From contig JBPOII010000010.1 of the NCBI GenBank assembly GCA_052034625.1, forward strand, positions 44,858-108,857: a DNA stretch of 64,000 nt, given 5' to 3'. Origin of the DNA: JAVBLP01 sp052034625 (GTDB lineage Bacteria > Elusimicrobiota > Endomicrobiia > Endomicrobiales > Endomicrobiaceae). The notes under the pieces are model-generated. The model saw only the letters and a program-made list of their open reading frames with translations. It was not told where the DNA came from and searched no databases. Shown piece by piece: positions 17,731 to 26,529 of the stretch (its first letter is position 1; the number at the start of each line of letters is the position of its first letter). The position numbers were made by a program, and so were the translations under genes.

Positions 17731-18531
17731 TTAGCTGAAAAACTGTTTTACAGTATAGTCTTCAGGAAGATTTTCAAACAATAAATCTGTAAAAAGAGAT
17801 TCGTGCAGATAAAGTACAAAGTTGCCGCCTTCATGTGTAAGAGTAGCTAAAGCCCAATCTCTTTTATCGGATATAAGTAAAGGATTTTTGCTTACAAAAA
17901 CTTGAGTATTTTTACCAAGCTTATTCTTAGTATGTCTGGCTATCCATTTAAGTAGTTGTTTCTGATTTTGTTCTGAAGATCTTTCAAAATTTTTCTGATA
18001 TTCATTATTAACACCTCTGAAGGCCAAGGATAACATTTGTGCAGTTGTATCGGCGAGTTTTGTTCCTGAAAACATTCTTTCAATAAGCCTGTTAACACTT
18101 TTACCTAAAGCTATAGGCTCATCTTTTTCATCAAAGAAAATATCCTTTTCCTGAACTTCACCCTTGTAATCAATATTAACTTTAAAGCCGTTTTCAATGT
18201 CCGATATATCTACATTAATTCCTTCAGGCTTTTCACAGTTAACTATCCAATCATTTATATCTCTTTGAAAATCATCAGAGTTTTCATATAAAAAACCCCA
18301 AGCGGAAATAACAGAGAAGAATCCATTGATGACTTGTGTAGGTGAACCGAAATTAAAATCTGCATTAAAAAGTTTATTTAAAGTCTGGGCGCCATAAATT
18401 ATAAAATCATTATAATTATATTCGCCGCTTAAAGAATTTATTTCAGGCAGCAGTATAAGATATGATGTTTGTGATGCTTTGAGCTCATCAATAATTCCAT
18501 AATGAAAACCGCCGGCTATAAGAACTTTCAC
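17731..18531 (-). CDS. Middle fragment of the interrupted giant gene
   Basis: 266 residues from a GTG at 18531; the open frame actually extends to 18600, directly after the upstream stop. The start VKVLIAGGFHYGIIDELKAS matches the IIVVTGGYHTPGLQELLSAK segment of the intact giant protein (about residues 475-490), the closing strand of its N-terminal domain. The remainder has no motif I recognise. The GTG has no Shine-Dalgarno sequence and probably is not a true start. It ends with a TAA, and thirteen open in-frame codons lead into the 1,698-residue ORF. Confidence 0.6.
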   Translation of the reverse strand: MKVLIAGGFHYGIIDELKASQTSYLILLPEINSLSGEYNYNDFIIYGAQTLNKLFNADFNFGSPTQVINGFFSVISAWGFLYENSDDFQRDINDWIVNCEKPEGINVDISDIENGFKVNIDYKGEVQEKDIFFDEKDEPIALGKSVNRLIERMFSGTKLADTTAQMLSLAFRGVNNEYQKNFERSSEQNQKQLLKWIARHTKNKLGKNTQVFVSKNPLLISDKRDWALATLTHEGGNFVLYLHESLFTDLLFENLPEDYTVKQFFS

Positions 18532-18600
18532 ATTTTTAAAATTTCTAAAATTAGCACAAACTTCTTCATAGCCCCCGGCTTCAGAAAATGATTTCTCATT

Positions 18601-19845
18601 TTATTCAATGAGTTCTTGAGCAAAAACCTTATCCCTTAAAAGATTGTTTTCATAGAAAGATGAAAGTTTTTCATCGTTTAACAAACTTATAGCATAATCC
18701 CTGCTTTGTCCGTCAAAATACTTATTGAACAATTCCTCATATTTTTCTTTTTCTGATTTTAAAAGTGCATAATCAGTACTTGTGATAGAGGCTGCGAAGT
18801 AGCTTTCCAAAACATCTACAGCTTTCTTTAGCTCTAAAAGCTCAAGGTCTATTGCCGCATTTGACTTTAATGATAATATGTCTTTTACAAATAATTGTTC
18901 TTCATTAAATAATTCTATTTTATTAACAGAGTCTAAAAGTTTTTGATTTCCTAAAAATAATGCAAGATTATGGTATTGTTTAAAAAGATCAGGAGCATAT
19001 CTGCTGATAGCATCGTTTAATATGGAAAAAGAGCCTTGTTCATCTTCATTTAAAACATTCAACAATTTAGAATATCTATCAAACGGCACATATTCTTTTA
19101 GATCATTTATACATAAAAGAAATTCTTTGTTTATATCAGAGGTTGAATATTGTTTATTTTTTGCATCGTATTCCGTATATTTTAAAAGGTTAGGATAGTA
19201 AGAGAGTAAAGGAGCTTCTTTATTAAAATATTTTAAAACCGTCTTATTTTGATCTTTTTTAAACTCTTTTTTTAATTTTAAAGTATCATATGACAAGAAT
19301 TGTAAAAGTAATTTATCGGTATCTTTCTTTATTTCTTTAATTTTATAATCTTGGCTTTTTCTCTCTATAAGAATATCTTCAAGGATCTTTAAGTTTTTTA
19401 CATATAGATCTATATCTTCTATGCCGAATATATCAAAACCTTTTTCTATATTAAGATATTCAGCGGCAGACAAAAACCCGTTTTTAGAAAGAAAATCTAT
19501 TGTATGTTTTTTATTTATTTCTTTAGGAATACTTTCTAAAACCGATATATCTATTTTGCCTTTGGCAGCACCTTCGGTATGTATTTTATCTATCTTTTTT
19601 TTATTGGCTACCTCTTCAATAAGAGTCGCTATTTTTTTCTGGACACCGGCATTCATATGAAGATCTTGCACCCATATTACAAGATTAGAATCATTATAAT
19701 ATGCGCCTTCCGTTATCTGCCCGTTATTAAAGAAGCGTTTTTTCTCATATAAAGAGTTATTGTAGGAAGAAATATTCGCAAACAGGGGTTGGGCTGTAAG
19801 CAAAAAAGAAATAGTAAATACCAAAAACCTTTTCATTAATTGCAT
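18601..19845 (-). CDS. N-terminal fragment of the interrupted giant gene, with signal peptide
   Basis: 414 residues beginning with a signal peptide (LMKRFLVFTISFLLTAQPLFAN), so it is exported. Residues 55-110 contain LVIWVQDLHMNAGVQKKIA and IHTEGAAKGKIDISVLESIP, closely parallel to VVNIQDLHCHPEAQ and VEGAYDKVDISWLSNI in the protein at 26530. The pattern (His after Asp-Leu, then Glu-Gly, then a distal Gly-x-x-His) recalls the TIKI/TraB/ChaN/EreA-like fold; this is inference. AAAGGA precedes the ATG with correct spacing. The first in-frame TAA (18601) ends it before the GGFH strand, so the domain would be incomplete without readthrough. Confidence 0.72.
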   Translation of the reverse strand: MQLMKRFLVFTISFLLTAQPLFANISSYNNSLYEKKRFFNNGQITEGAYYNDSNLVIWVQDLHMNAGVQKKIATLIEEVANKKKIDKIHTEGAAKGKIDISVLESIPKEINKKHTIDFLSKNGFLSAAEYLNIEKGFDIFGIEDIDLYVKNLKILEDILIERKSQDYKIKEIKKDTDKLLLQFLSYDTLKLKKEFKKDQNKTVLKYFNKEAPLLSYYPNLLKYTEYDAKNKQYSTSDINKEFLLCINDLKEYVPFDRYSKLLNVLNEDEQGSFSILNDAISRYAPDLFKQYHNLALFLGNQKLLDSVNKIELFNEEQLFVKDILSLKSNAAIDLELLELKKAVDVLESYFAASITSTDYALLKSEKEKYEELFNKYFDGQSRDYAISLLNDEKLSSFYENNLLRDKVFAQELIE

Positions 19846-19929
19846 AGATTATCCTTTAGAATAAACTCTATTTAAAAGTATAGCTTATAGATAAAATCTC
19901 CACTATGTTAATTTTATATTTATAAAAAA

Positions 19930-19968
19930 AAGAAGGCGAAGCATCTATTATAGATGCTTCGCCTTCTT
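19930..19968 (-). terminator. Terminator of the por operon
   Basis: An 18-bp perfect stem (AAGAAGGCGAAGCATCTA and complement) with a 3-nt loop, followed on the minus strand by eight T residues. It separates porB from the giant gene downstream. Confidence 0.93.
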
Positions 19969-19993
19969 CCATATACTATTACTTATACTCATT

Positions 19994-20926
19994 TTATTTT
20001 TGCCCAAATTCAGCTTTTTTCTGCAGCAGTTCCCACTTTTCATCAACTTCTTTTTGGATCTGCTCAAGTATGGCTTCATTCCCCGGTTTAAACAGATGTT
20101 TAAATCTGCCCTGCGGCTTTAAGAATTCGGTTACTGGCTTCTTTTCTTTAGGTTTTACATTTATTTTATATACGCCGTTTTCAACTTCGTATGAAGGCCA
20201 GATGCATGTTTCAACTGCAAGCCTGTTCAATACCATTGTATCTTCAGGTTTGTAGGTCCAGCCAAGTCTGCAAGGCGTAAGAATATTGATAAATGACGGT
20301 CCGTCGGTGGCTAAAGCTTTCTGAACTTTAGTTATATAGTCATTCCAGTTTCCTACATATGCCTGCGCTACATAAGGAATACCGTGTGCTGCCATAATTT
20401 CGGTAAGGTCCTTTCTTGCCTGCTGTTTACCCTGATGAACTTTTCCTGCAGGAGCAGTTGTAGTATGTGCTCCTCTGGGAGTTGCTCCTGAACGCTGTAT
20501 ACCGGTATTCATATACGCTTCATTATTATAACAGACATAAAGCATTCTATGTCCTCTTTCCATGGCTCCTGACAAAGATTGAAGACCTATATCATAAGTT
20601 CCGCCGTCACCGCCGAAAGCTATGAATCTGATATCTTCTTTCACTTTTCCCTGTTTTTTAAGACTTCTATATGCCGTTTCTATACCTGAGCATGTAGCCG
20701 CAGAGTTTTCAAAAGCACTGTGAAAAAATGGAGTTTCCCATGCTGTATAAGGGAAAATCGTGGTTGAAACTTCAAGACAGCCCGTGGCGCTCGTTACTAC
20801 AACGGGCGTATCGCCCGCAGCTATCAAAGTCTGTCTTGCTACTATACCTGCTCCGCAGCCCGCGCAAAGACGGTGTCCGCCTGTAACGCGTTCCGGCGAT
20901 TTACTTAATTCTTTTAAATTTGCCAT
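19994..20926 (-). CDS. porB: 2-oxoacid:ferredoxin oxidoreductase, beta (TPP) subunit
   Basis: A 310-residue thiamine-diphosphate subunit of pyruvate (or another 2-oxoacid) ferredoxin oxidoreductase. HRLCAGCGAGIVAR supplies Cys ligands for a 4Fe-4S cluster. FGGDGGTYDIGLQSLSGAMER through VCYNNEAYMNTGIQRSG is the TPP/Mg site (GDGG...NN). It acts with the gamma, delta and alpha subunits encoded just upstream, oxidatively decarboxylating the oxoacid to acyl-CoA and reducing ferredoxin. This implies an anaerobic metabolism. It is last in the operon porG-porD-porA-porB. AGGAG precedes the ATG. Substrate (pyruvate against branched-chain oxoacids) cannot be settled from sequence alone. Confidence 0.93.
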   Translation of the reverse strand: MANLKELSKSPERVTGGHRLCAGCGAGIVARQTLIAAGDTPVVVTSATGCLEVSTTIFPYTAWETPFFHSAFENSAATCSGIETAYRSLKKQGKVKEDIRFIAFGGDGGTYDIGLQSLSGAMERGHRMLYVCYNNEAYMNTGIQRSGATPRGAHTTTAPAGKVHQGKQQARKDLTEIMAAHGIPYVAQAYVGNWNDYITKVQKALATDGPSFINILTPCRLGWTYKPEDTMVLNRLAVETCIWPSYEVENGVYKINVKPKEKKPVTEFLKPQGRFKHLFKPGNEAILEQIQKEVDEKWELLQKKAEFGQK

Positions 20927-20997
20927 TTTATATTCTCCTAAAAGGAAATCTTATTTTTATTCCAAATTGCAAAACCTGACTTCAACTTTGTTTTGCA

Positions 20998-22203
20998 TTA
21001 TTTTATTCTTACGTTTATGTACTCTATTCCCGTAAAAGGTTTTTCAGCGCCTGAGGCTATCTTTCCGAGTTTATTGTAAACTTCAACAATATGTTCGGTA
21101 TTGATCTCCCTTCCGCCGAGTCCGTAAACATAATTAACAACTTTAGGCGTAGTAACTCCTGCCGCATACATAGCAGCGACAACATCTGAATAAACAGGAG
21201 CATACGTACCTGAGCAAGAGTCCGCTCTATCCATAACCGCAATGGCTTTAACATTTGCTAAATCTTTTGCGATCATTTCAGCAGGGAAAGGCCTGTAAAC
21301 TCTGATCTTTAAAAGACCGGCTTTTACACCTTTTGCTCTGAGTTCATTAACTACAACTTTTGCTGTTCCTGCCGTTGAACCGATAACAACTATGGCAATT
21401 TCAGCATCGTCCATCATATATTTTTCATACATATCATACTTTCTGCCGAAAGTTTTCTCAAAATCTTTCGCAACTTCAAGGATGATATCTTTTGATTTTC
21501 TCATTCCTTCAGCAAGCTGCCATCTGTGTTCAAAATAATAATCCTGGAGGTCTATTGACCCTAAAGTATAAGGTCTTTTTACATCCAATAAATATCTTTC
21601 AGGCTTATATTCGCCTATGAATTTTTTTACATCTTCATCAGGATAAGTTTCAACAACTTCCATGCAATGGGAAATAATAAATCCGTCTGTTGTTACCATT
21701 GTAGGGAGTTTTGCTTTTTCAGCTATTTTTACAGCCTGTATCATATTATCATATGCTTCCTGCGAGTTTTCTGAATATATCTGTATCCAACCCGCATCTC
21801 TTGCACCCATAGTATCAGACTGGTCTCCGTGAATATTTATAGGAGCGGATATAGCTCTGTTCACTTCCGCCATAACTATAGGAAGCCTAAGTCCTGAAGC
21901 TATGTAAAGCATTTCCCACATAAGAGAAAGACCCTGCGATGAAGTGCCTGTCATTGCTCTTGCACCTGCGGCTGAAGCGGCGATAGTTGCCGACATTGCC
22001 GAGTGTTCGCTTTCTACTGCTACATATTCGCTTTTTACAATTCCGTCCGCAACAAACTGAGAGAAGATCTGAACGATCTCAGTTGCGGGAGTTATAGGAT
22101 ATGCTGCAACAACATCCGGCTCGATCTGGCGCATTGCTTCGGCCATAACTTCATTGCCGGTTTTTGCAACAATTTTGCCTTTTGGATATACTGTCTTTAT
22201 CAT
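20998..22203 (-). CDS. porA: 2-oxoacid:ferredoxin oxidoreductase, alpha subunit
   Basis: A 401-residue alpha subunit carrying the pyrimidine-binding domain. Recognisable segments are GNEVMAEAMRQIEPDVVAAYPITPATEI near the start, ESEHSAMSATIAASAAGARA, TSSQGLSLMWEML, and a C-terminal VVNYVYGLGGREIN. Length fits four-subunit PorA/VorB-type proteins. AAGGGG precedes the ATG at 22203. It sits 18 nt after porD and 71 nt before porB. In the enzyme it forms the active site together with PorB and contacts CoA. Confidence 0.94.
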   Translation of the reverse strand: MIKTVYPKGKIVAKTGNEVMAEAMRQIEPDVVAAYPITPATEIVQIFSQFVADGIVKSEYVAVESEHSAMSATIAASAAGARAMTGTSSQGLSLMWEMLYIASGLRLPIVMAEVNRAISAPINIHGDQSDTMGARDAGWIQIYSENSQEAYDNMIQAVKIAEKAKLPTMVTTDGFIISHCMEVVETYPDEDVKKFIGEYKPERYLLDVKRPYTLGSIDLQDYYFEHRWQLAEGMRKSKDIILEVAKDFEKTFGRKYDMYEKYMMDDAEIAIVVIGSTAGTAKVVVNELRAKGVKAGLLKIRVYRPFPAEMIAKDLANVKAIAVMDRADSCSGTYAPVYSDVVAAMYAAGVTTPKVVNYVYGLGGREINTEHIVEVYNKLGKIASGAEKPFTGIEYINVRIK

Positions 22204-22221
22204 TTCATAAACCCCTTTATA

Positions 22222-22539
22222 TTATTTCTTTTCCGCTTCCATTGTTATTGCCTGAACTTTTACAGGACATTCTTTAGCACAGATTCCGCATCCTTTGCAA
22301 TGATCATAATCTATGCCGGTAACAACTGTAGTTTTCTTTTCGTCCGGGGCTATCATAATAGCACTGTCGGGACAAGAGATCCAGCATGTTAAGCAATGAA
22401 TGCATTTATCTTTATTCCATACGGGTCTTTCTGAACGCCAATCGCCCGTAACAAAGTCTTTTGCAGTCCCGGCTTCAACTATATCACCTATAGGGAGCTG
22501 GGTTGCTGATAATTTCATTTTGCAATCGTTATTTTTCAC
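22222..22539 (-). CDS. porD: 2-oxoacid:ferredoxin oxidoreductase, delta (ferredoxin) subunit
   Basis: A 105-residue 2x[4Fe-4S] ferredoxin subunit. Two CxxCxxCxxxCP motifs are visible: CIHCLTCWISCPDSA and CKGCGICAKECPV. It passes electrons from the TPP site to external ferredoxin. The start is a GTG at 22539, supported by GGAGG six bases upstream; the internal ATG has no Shine-Dalgarno sequence. It lies between porG and porA in the operon. Confidence 0.93.
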   Translation of the reverse strand: MKNNDCKMKLSATQLPIGDIVEAGTAKDFVTGDWRSERPVWNKDKCIHCLTCWISCPDSAIMIAPDEKKTTVVTGIDYDHCKGCGICAKECPVKVQAITMEAEKK

Positions 22540-22569
22540 TTTATTCCTCCGAATATAGCAATTCTTGTA

Positions 22570-23154
22570 TTAAGCATGTGACTTTACTTCGTCATACGCT
22601 CTCTTTATTGACTGAACATTACCTTCAATAACTTCCGGTTTATGGCGGAATTTTATCATAAGCTTTGCTTTAGTATCTTCAAGAACTCCGTTAATATCAA
22701 GCTTTCCGATAACTTTAACCAAAGCGCCAAGCATAGGGGTATTAGGTATATTTCTGCCTATTGTTTCAACCGCTATTTTGCTTGCATCAACTACATAAAC
22801 CTGTTCCGGCTTTACCATAAGCTGTTTTGCAATTTCTTCAGCGCTGAAAGTTGTATTTACAATAACTTTCCCGGTATCTCCGATACCTTCGGTAACATTT
22901 ACGCAATCCATCAAAGAAGGGTCGAGAATAACGACATATTGTGGATTGGTGATACCTGAATGTATCGTTATCGGCTCATCGCTTATTCTGTTAAAAGACT
23001 GTACCGGTGCACCCATTCTTTCCGGTCCATATTCAGGAAATGCCTGAATGTATTTGCCTGTCGCCAAAACTGCTTCGGCAAACAAAAGTGCGGCTGTTTT
23101 TGCGCCCTGACCGCCGCGGCCATGCCAACGAACTTCGATCATTTTTGCTGACAT
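22570..23154 (-). CDS. porG: 2-oxoacid:ferredoxin oxidoreductase, gamma subunit
   Basis: A 194-residue gamma subunit. EVRWHGRGGQGAKTAALLFAEA is the signature N-terminus, followed by GPERMGAPVQSFNRISD and the NTPMLGALVKV segment. It is the first gene of porGDAB and follows recR by 67 nt. That gap contains an interrupted palindrome (23175-23200) just upstream of its AAAGGAG Shine-Dalgarno, possibly a regulatory site for the operon. Confidence 0.94.
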   Translation of the reverse strand: MSAKMIEVRWHGRGGQGAKTAALLFAEAVLATGKYIQAFPEYGPERMGAPVQSFNRISDEPITIHSGITNPQYVVILDPSLMDCVNVTEGIGDTGKVIVNTTFSAEEIAKQLMVKPEQVYVVDASKIAVETIGRNIPNTPMLGALVKVIGKLDINGVLEDTKAKLMIKFRHKPEVIEGNVQSIKRAYDEVKSHA

Positions 23155-23174
23155 CTTTCACTCCTTTAAATGTT

Positions 23175-23200
23175 GTTTTGACCGAAAATCCGATCAAAAC
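23175..23200 (-). promoter_or_regulatory. Interrupted palindrome in the porG leader
   Basis: GTTTTGACCG (23175-23184) and CGATCAAAAC (23191-23200) form a 10-bp inverted repeat with a 6-nt loop and one G-U pair in the minus-strand RNA. It is not followed by a T-run, so an operator or leader hairpin is more likely than a terminator. Confidence 0.5.
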
Positions 23201-23221
23201 TATTTTTGTGTTGCTATATAA

Positions 23222-23818
23222 TTACATTTCTTTTCTGCCTGCTATCGCACGGGATATGGTCAACTCGTCGGCATATTCAATATCTCCGCCGACAGGCAAT
23301 CCATAGCCTAATCTCGTTACCTTAATGTCAAAAGTTTTAATAAGTTCTGCAAGGTATAAAGCAGTGGTTTCACCTTTAGAATCAGTATCCGTAGCCAATA
23401 TTACTTCGCTAATTTTATCACTTTTTAGTCTTTTTAGCAACTTGTCTACCCTTATATCTTCAGGTCCTATCGCATCAAAAGGCGACAGCGCTCCGCCAAG
23501 CACAAAATACAGACCTTTATAATCTTTAACTTTACTTACTGCAATAAGGTCCTGCGGGGTTTCAACTACACACAGAATGCTGCGATCTCTTGAATTGTCG
23601 GAACATATGGGGCAAGGGTCGCTTTCACTTAAATTGAAACAGTTTTTGCAATATTTCATAGTTTCTCTGGCTTTTTGAATAGAATCTATAAGCCTTTCAA
23701 CTTCCGCTTGAGGCATTTTCAATATATGATAGCTCAGCCTTTCAGCCATTTTCGGGCCTACGCCGGGAAGTCTTTTTATAATATCGATCATTCTCTCTAT
23801 TGCTTGCGGCCTATTCAT
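23222..23818 (-). CDS. recR: Recombination mediator protein RecR
   Basis: A 198-residue protein of the RecFOR pathway that helps load RecA at gaps. The N-terminal helix-hairpin-helix (RLPGVGPKMAERLSYHIL), the zinc motif CKNC...CPIC and the TOPRIM domain starting ILCVVETPQDL are all present, as is the C-terminal GLPVGGDIEYADELT Walker-B-like segment. Length is typical. It follows dnaX after 114 nt. The small ebfC/ybaB gene that usually sits between dnaX and recR is absent here. Confidence 0.97.
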   Translation of the reverse strand: MNRPQAIERMIDIIKRLPGVGPKMAERLSYHILKMPQAEVERLIDSIQKARETMKYCKNCFNLSESDPCPICSDNSRDRSILCVVETPQDLIAVSKVKDYKGLYFVLGGALSPFDAIGPEDIRVDKLLKRLKSDKISEVILATDTDSKGETTALYLAELIKTFDIKVTRLGYGLPVGGDIEYADELTISRAIAGRKEM

Positions 23819-23932
23819 ATTAAAAACCTATCGTTCTTAAAACAACTTTATTTATTAATGTATCTTCTGAAAATTGTATCCGGTATATATTTTATGCTGC
23901 GGATAAAGCTTTTGAGTTGAAACAAAAAAACT

Positions 23933-25573
23933 TCAGGCTTTTTTCGCAGTCGCTCCAAACTTTTTTGCTATAGCTTCAATATGGCTTGGCACAGCTGTTT
24001 TAGCACTTTCTTTCAGATCTTCTTTGACCGTGTACTCAACCGTATCAGGAGCACTTTCTTCTTCAATAATAATATCTTCTTTAACGCTTTTTTCTTCTAT
24101 CTCTATATTTTCAATAACGACTTTAACACTTATATTGGAGCCTGTTTTCCTCTGGTATAATTTTGAGATCTGTTCTTGAAATTCCATAACGCCGTCATAA
24201 TCAAATTTATTTGCTACCGTTATCTGCACTGAAGAAGGAGATACTATCTTTGCGAGTGTTTTATTCAGCGACTGCGAAGTAAGCGGATGCTTTTTTCTGA
24301 TCTCAGCGACGATCTCATTCCACACACTGAGAAGATCTACAGAATGTTCTATATCTTCAACAATATTTACGGAAGCCTCTGCAGGCGGTTCTTTCACCTG
24401 GCTGTAAGAAGAAGAGTGAATCTCCTGAGCATAGTTACCGTTTCTCATATTTTTTTCTATATCTGAAATCCTGTTTATCAATTCACCGACATTATAATAA
24501 GGCTCTGACATTTTAAGAAGATACATTTCCAAAAGTATCCTGGGCTGGTCATGCCAGCGCATCTCTTCCAGTGCTTTTGAGAGAAGATTGTTCATTCTCA
24601 CGTGGCGGGCGACTGAAAACAGCGCTTTCTGCACCTCAAAAAGCTTTTTTTCTTCTGTAGAAACTTCTGAAATTTCCGGATTTATAGAATAGATCATAAC
24701 CTGCCTTAAATGATCCCTGAGATCTCTGGCAAATTGCAGTATATTGTATCCCTGTTCTGAGATTTCTTTTACTGTCTTTAAAATATTTTGTATATCGCCT
24801 CTGGCAAGATTTTCTGTTACTGAAGAAATAATATCTTTAGGCAGAAGTCCGAGCAGACCTCTTATATAATCCCCTGTAATTTTTCCTGAACTTGAAGAAA
24901 CTGCCTGGTCAAGAAGACTTAAAGCATCTCTCATAGAGCCGCCGGAAGCATTAACCACTATGCTTAAAGCTTCATCATCTATTTCAAAACCGTCTTTTAA
25001 GCCGATATTTCTGATGGCCACGGCTATTTCTTTTGAAGAGATAAGTTTAAACCTATATCTCTGGCATCTTGAAAGAATAGTTATGGGGATTTTATGCTGC
25101 TCAGTAGTTGCAAGTATAAAAACAACATGCTCTGGCGGTTCTTCAAGAGTTTTTAATAAAGCATTAAATGCCTGAGTAGTTATTTGATGAGCTTCGTCAA
25201 TTATATATATTTTATACTTTGAATTTGCTGCCGAAAATTTTACATTTTCCCTTAAAGCCCTTATTTCATCTATACCATTATTTGATGCACCGTCAATTTC
25301 AAGAACATCGACACTTGCACTCTTTCCTATCTCAATGCAGTTTTCGCATACACCGCAAGGTTCAGGCGTCGGGCCTTCTTTGCAGTTTAAAGCTTTGGCA
25401 AGAATTCTTGCCATAGTGGTTTTTCCGCAGCCTCTAGGACCGGAAAACAGATAAGCATGAGCAACTCTGTTTTCTGAAATCGCATTTTTAAGCGTCTGAG
25501 AAATATGGTTTTGTCCGATAACTTCATCAAATTTTTGAGGACGGAATTTTCTAGCTAATACAAGATATGACAT
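23933..25573 (-). CDS. dnaX: DNA polymerase III gamma/tau subunit
   Basis: A 546-residue clamp-loader ATPase. Walker A is GPRGCGKTTMARILAKALNC, the four zinc-binding Cys lie in CKEGPTPEPCGVCENC, and the DEAH-type Walker B is YIIDEAHQIT. The sensor-1 region has ATTEQHKIPITILSRCQRY and the gamma-subunit helical domain follows to about residue 370. The C-terminal part is variable and acidic, as in tau proteins. An in-frame ATG at 25573 starts at the conserved MSYLVLARKFRPQKFDEVIG. No clear internal frameshift signal was seen. Confidence 0.96.
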   Translation of the reverse strand: MSYLVLARKFRPQKFDEVIGQNHISQTLKNAISENRVAHAYLFSGPRGCGKTTMARILAKALNCKEGPTPEPCGVCENCIEIGKSASVDVLEIDGASNNGIDEIRALRENVKFSAANSKYKIYIIDEAHQITTQAFNALLKTLEEPPEHVVFILATTEQHKIPITILSRCQRYRFKLISSKEIAVAIRNIGLKDGFEIDDEALSIVVNASGGSMRDALSLLDQAVSSSSGKITGDYIRGLLGLLPKDIISSVTENLARGDIQNILKTVKEISEQGYNILQFARDLRDHLRQVMIYSINPEISEVSTEEKKLFEVQKALFSVARHVRMNNLLSKALEEMRWHDQPRILLEMYLLKMSEPYYNVGELINRISDIEKNMRNGNYAQEIHSSSYSQVKEPPAEASVNIVEDIEHSVDLLSVWNEIVAEIRKKHPLTSQSLNKTLAKIVSPSSVQITVANKFDYDGVMEFQEQISKLYQRKTGSNISVKVVIENIEIEEKSVKEDIIIEEESAPDTVEYTVKEDLKESAKTAVPSHIEAIAKKFGATAKKA

Positions 25574-25615
25574 TTTCGCACCGTTAATAATGAATTTAAA
25601 CTACAGAATATGGTT

Positions 25616-25644
25616 ATTATAACATAAATAGAAGCCGGATTGAA
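25616..25644 (-). promoter_or_regulatory. Promoter of dnaX
   Basis: TTCAAT (25639-25644), a 17-nt spacer, and TATAAT (25616-25621) with the extended -10 TGT in front, on the minus strand. The leader is about 35 nt. Confidence 0.55.
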
Positions 25645-25710
25645 AGACAACAGCACACCCGTTTTTGATAGCCACAAGAAAAAATGTGAAATTCTTTCCG
25701 AAGCATAAAA

Positions 25711-25783
25711 TGGAGCTGATCGGGATTGAACCGACGGCCTCTTCGTTGCGAACGAAGCGCTCTCCCAGCTGAGCTACAGCCCC
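25711..25783 (-). tRNA. tRNA-Ala (CGC)
   Basis: Acceptor arms GGGGCTG/CAGCTCC pair, with discriminator A. The D-arm is GCTC...GAGC, the anticodon stem CTTCG/CGAAG encloses loop TTCGCAA with anticodon CGC, and the T-loop is TTCAATC. CCA is not encoded (the next base is on the far side of A73). Confidence 0.95.
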
Positions 25784-25983
25784 ATTACAAGGTTATATTT
25801 TGGAAGTATACTAAAATTTAACTTATCTTACTATCTTTCTTTACGAATGCCAGTTTAAAGAAATAAGCATAGCCGCAAGGTGATTTTCGGACTATCTTTA
25901 ATCGGATTTTTATTATAGCATATTTTAAATTTAAGTGAATAATATCATTTAATATTGATTTAATTGTCCAGTTTGGCTATATT

Positions 25984-25989
25984 TATAAT
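25984..25989 (+). promoter_or_regulatory. -10 box upstream of the gene at 26001
   Basis: TATAAT ends 11 nt before the ATG at 26001. The -35 region is weak (TTGTCC at 25964 is too close, with a 14-nt spacer). As with the promoters near 1.3, 1.4 and 2.8 kb, little or no leader is predicted. Confidence 0.5.
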
Positions 25990-26000
25990 GGAAATTTGCC

Positions 26001-26498
26001 ATGAAAAACAAAATTGTACTTTTATTAACTGTGTTTTCTTTTCTGATGTGTATACTATACACACCTGTTAATGCTTTTATTCTCGAAATATCAGCAGATA
26101 ATGCATCTTTTGCAACGATTACAAACAAATCTTTCTTCAAAAACACCGTCTTTAAACACAATTTTAAATTTAACCTTGACGGCTTTACGGACAATATAAA
26201 AGCAAAACAGAAAAACATTGATTTTTCAAATAATTTTGTACTTATGGATAAAAATACCATTAATTTGGCTAAAAATAGGAATATTTCAGTACAGCAAAAA
26301 CAAATTAAACAGGAAATACCGGCAAACACATATTATTCATTTGACACAATAGAACGATGGCGAATGCCGGCCGAACTATCGGACACCTCTCTGTTATTTA
26401 TCTTTTTCATACTATTATATATCGGTATGCTTAGGTCTGTTTATGTTTTTAATAGAAATAAATTATATATTTTATATTTAAAAACCTCTGTTTGCTGA
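26001..26498 (+). CDS. Small exported or membrane protein upstream of the giant gene
   Basis: 165 residues, unrecognised. The first 27 residues are a signal peptide ending PVNA, so the protein is probably exported. The middle is polar, rich in Asn, Lys and Phe. A hydrophobic segment at about residues 131-150 (SLLFIFFILLYIGMLRSVYV) could anchor it. It is separated from the giant gene by 31 nt containing a terminator-like hairpin that overlaps its stop codon, so it could be a leader gene or simply an upstream neighbour. The ATG is taken because it directly follows the -10 box. Confidence 0.6.
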   Translation: MKNKIVLLLTVFSFLMCILYTPVNAFILEISADNASFATITNKSFFKNTVFKHNFKFNLDGFTDNIKAKQKNIDFSNNFVLMDKNTINLAKNRNISVQQKQIKQEIPANTYYSFDTIERWRMPAELSDTSLLFIFFILLYIGMLRSVYVFNRNKLYILYLKTSVC

Positions 26499-26512
26499 AA
26501 ACAGGGGTTTTT
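26481..26512 (+). terminator. Terminator-like hairpin between the small and the giant gene
   Basis: AAAACCTCTGTTT (26481-26493), loop GCTG, then AAACAGGGGTTTTT. It overlaps the stop codon of the upstream gene and is followed by TTTTTC. It may terminate, or attenuate transcription into the giant gene 18 nt downstream. Confidence 0.65.
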
Positions 26513-26529
26513 CATTTGAGGGTAATGCT

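Larger units (their letters stand above)
12595..19845 (-). pseudogene. Giant secreted-protein gene interrupted by two in-frame TAA codons
   Basis: The frame from ATG 19845 to the stop at 12595 is 2,417 codons. The only breaks are TAA at 18601-18603 and TAA at 17731-17733; the codons between the listed ORFs (23 and 13) are open in the same frame. The first stop splits an N-terminal domain whose two halves (QDLH in one, GGFH in the other) are both conserved in the uninterrupted relative at 26530-31977. There is no frameshift and no further stop in 1,698 codons. Recent nonsense mutations, stop readthrough or assembly errors would all fit. Reinitiation is poorly supported, since the GTG at 18531 has no Shine-Dalgarno sequence. 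Confidence 0.75.
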
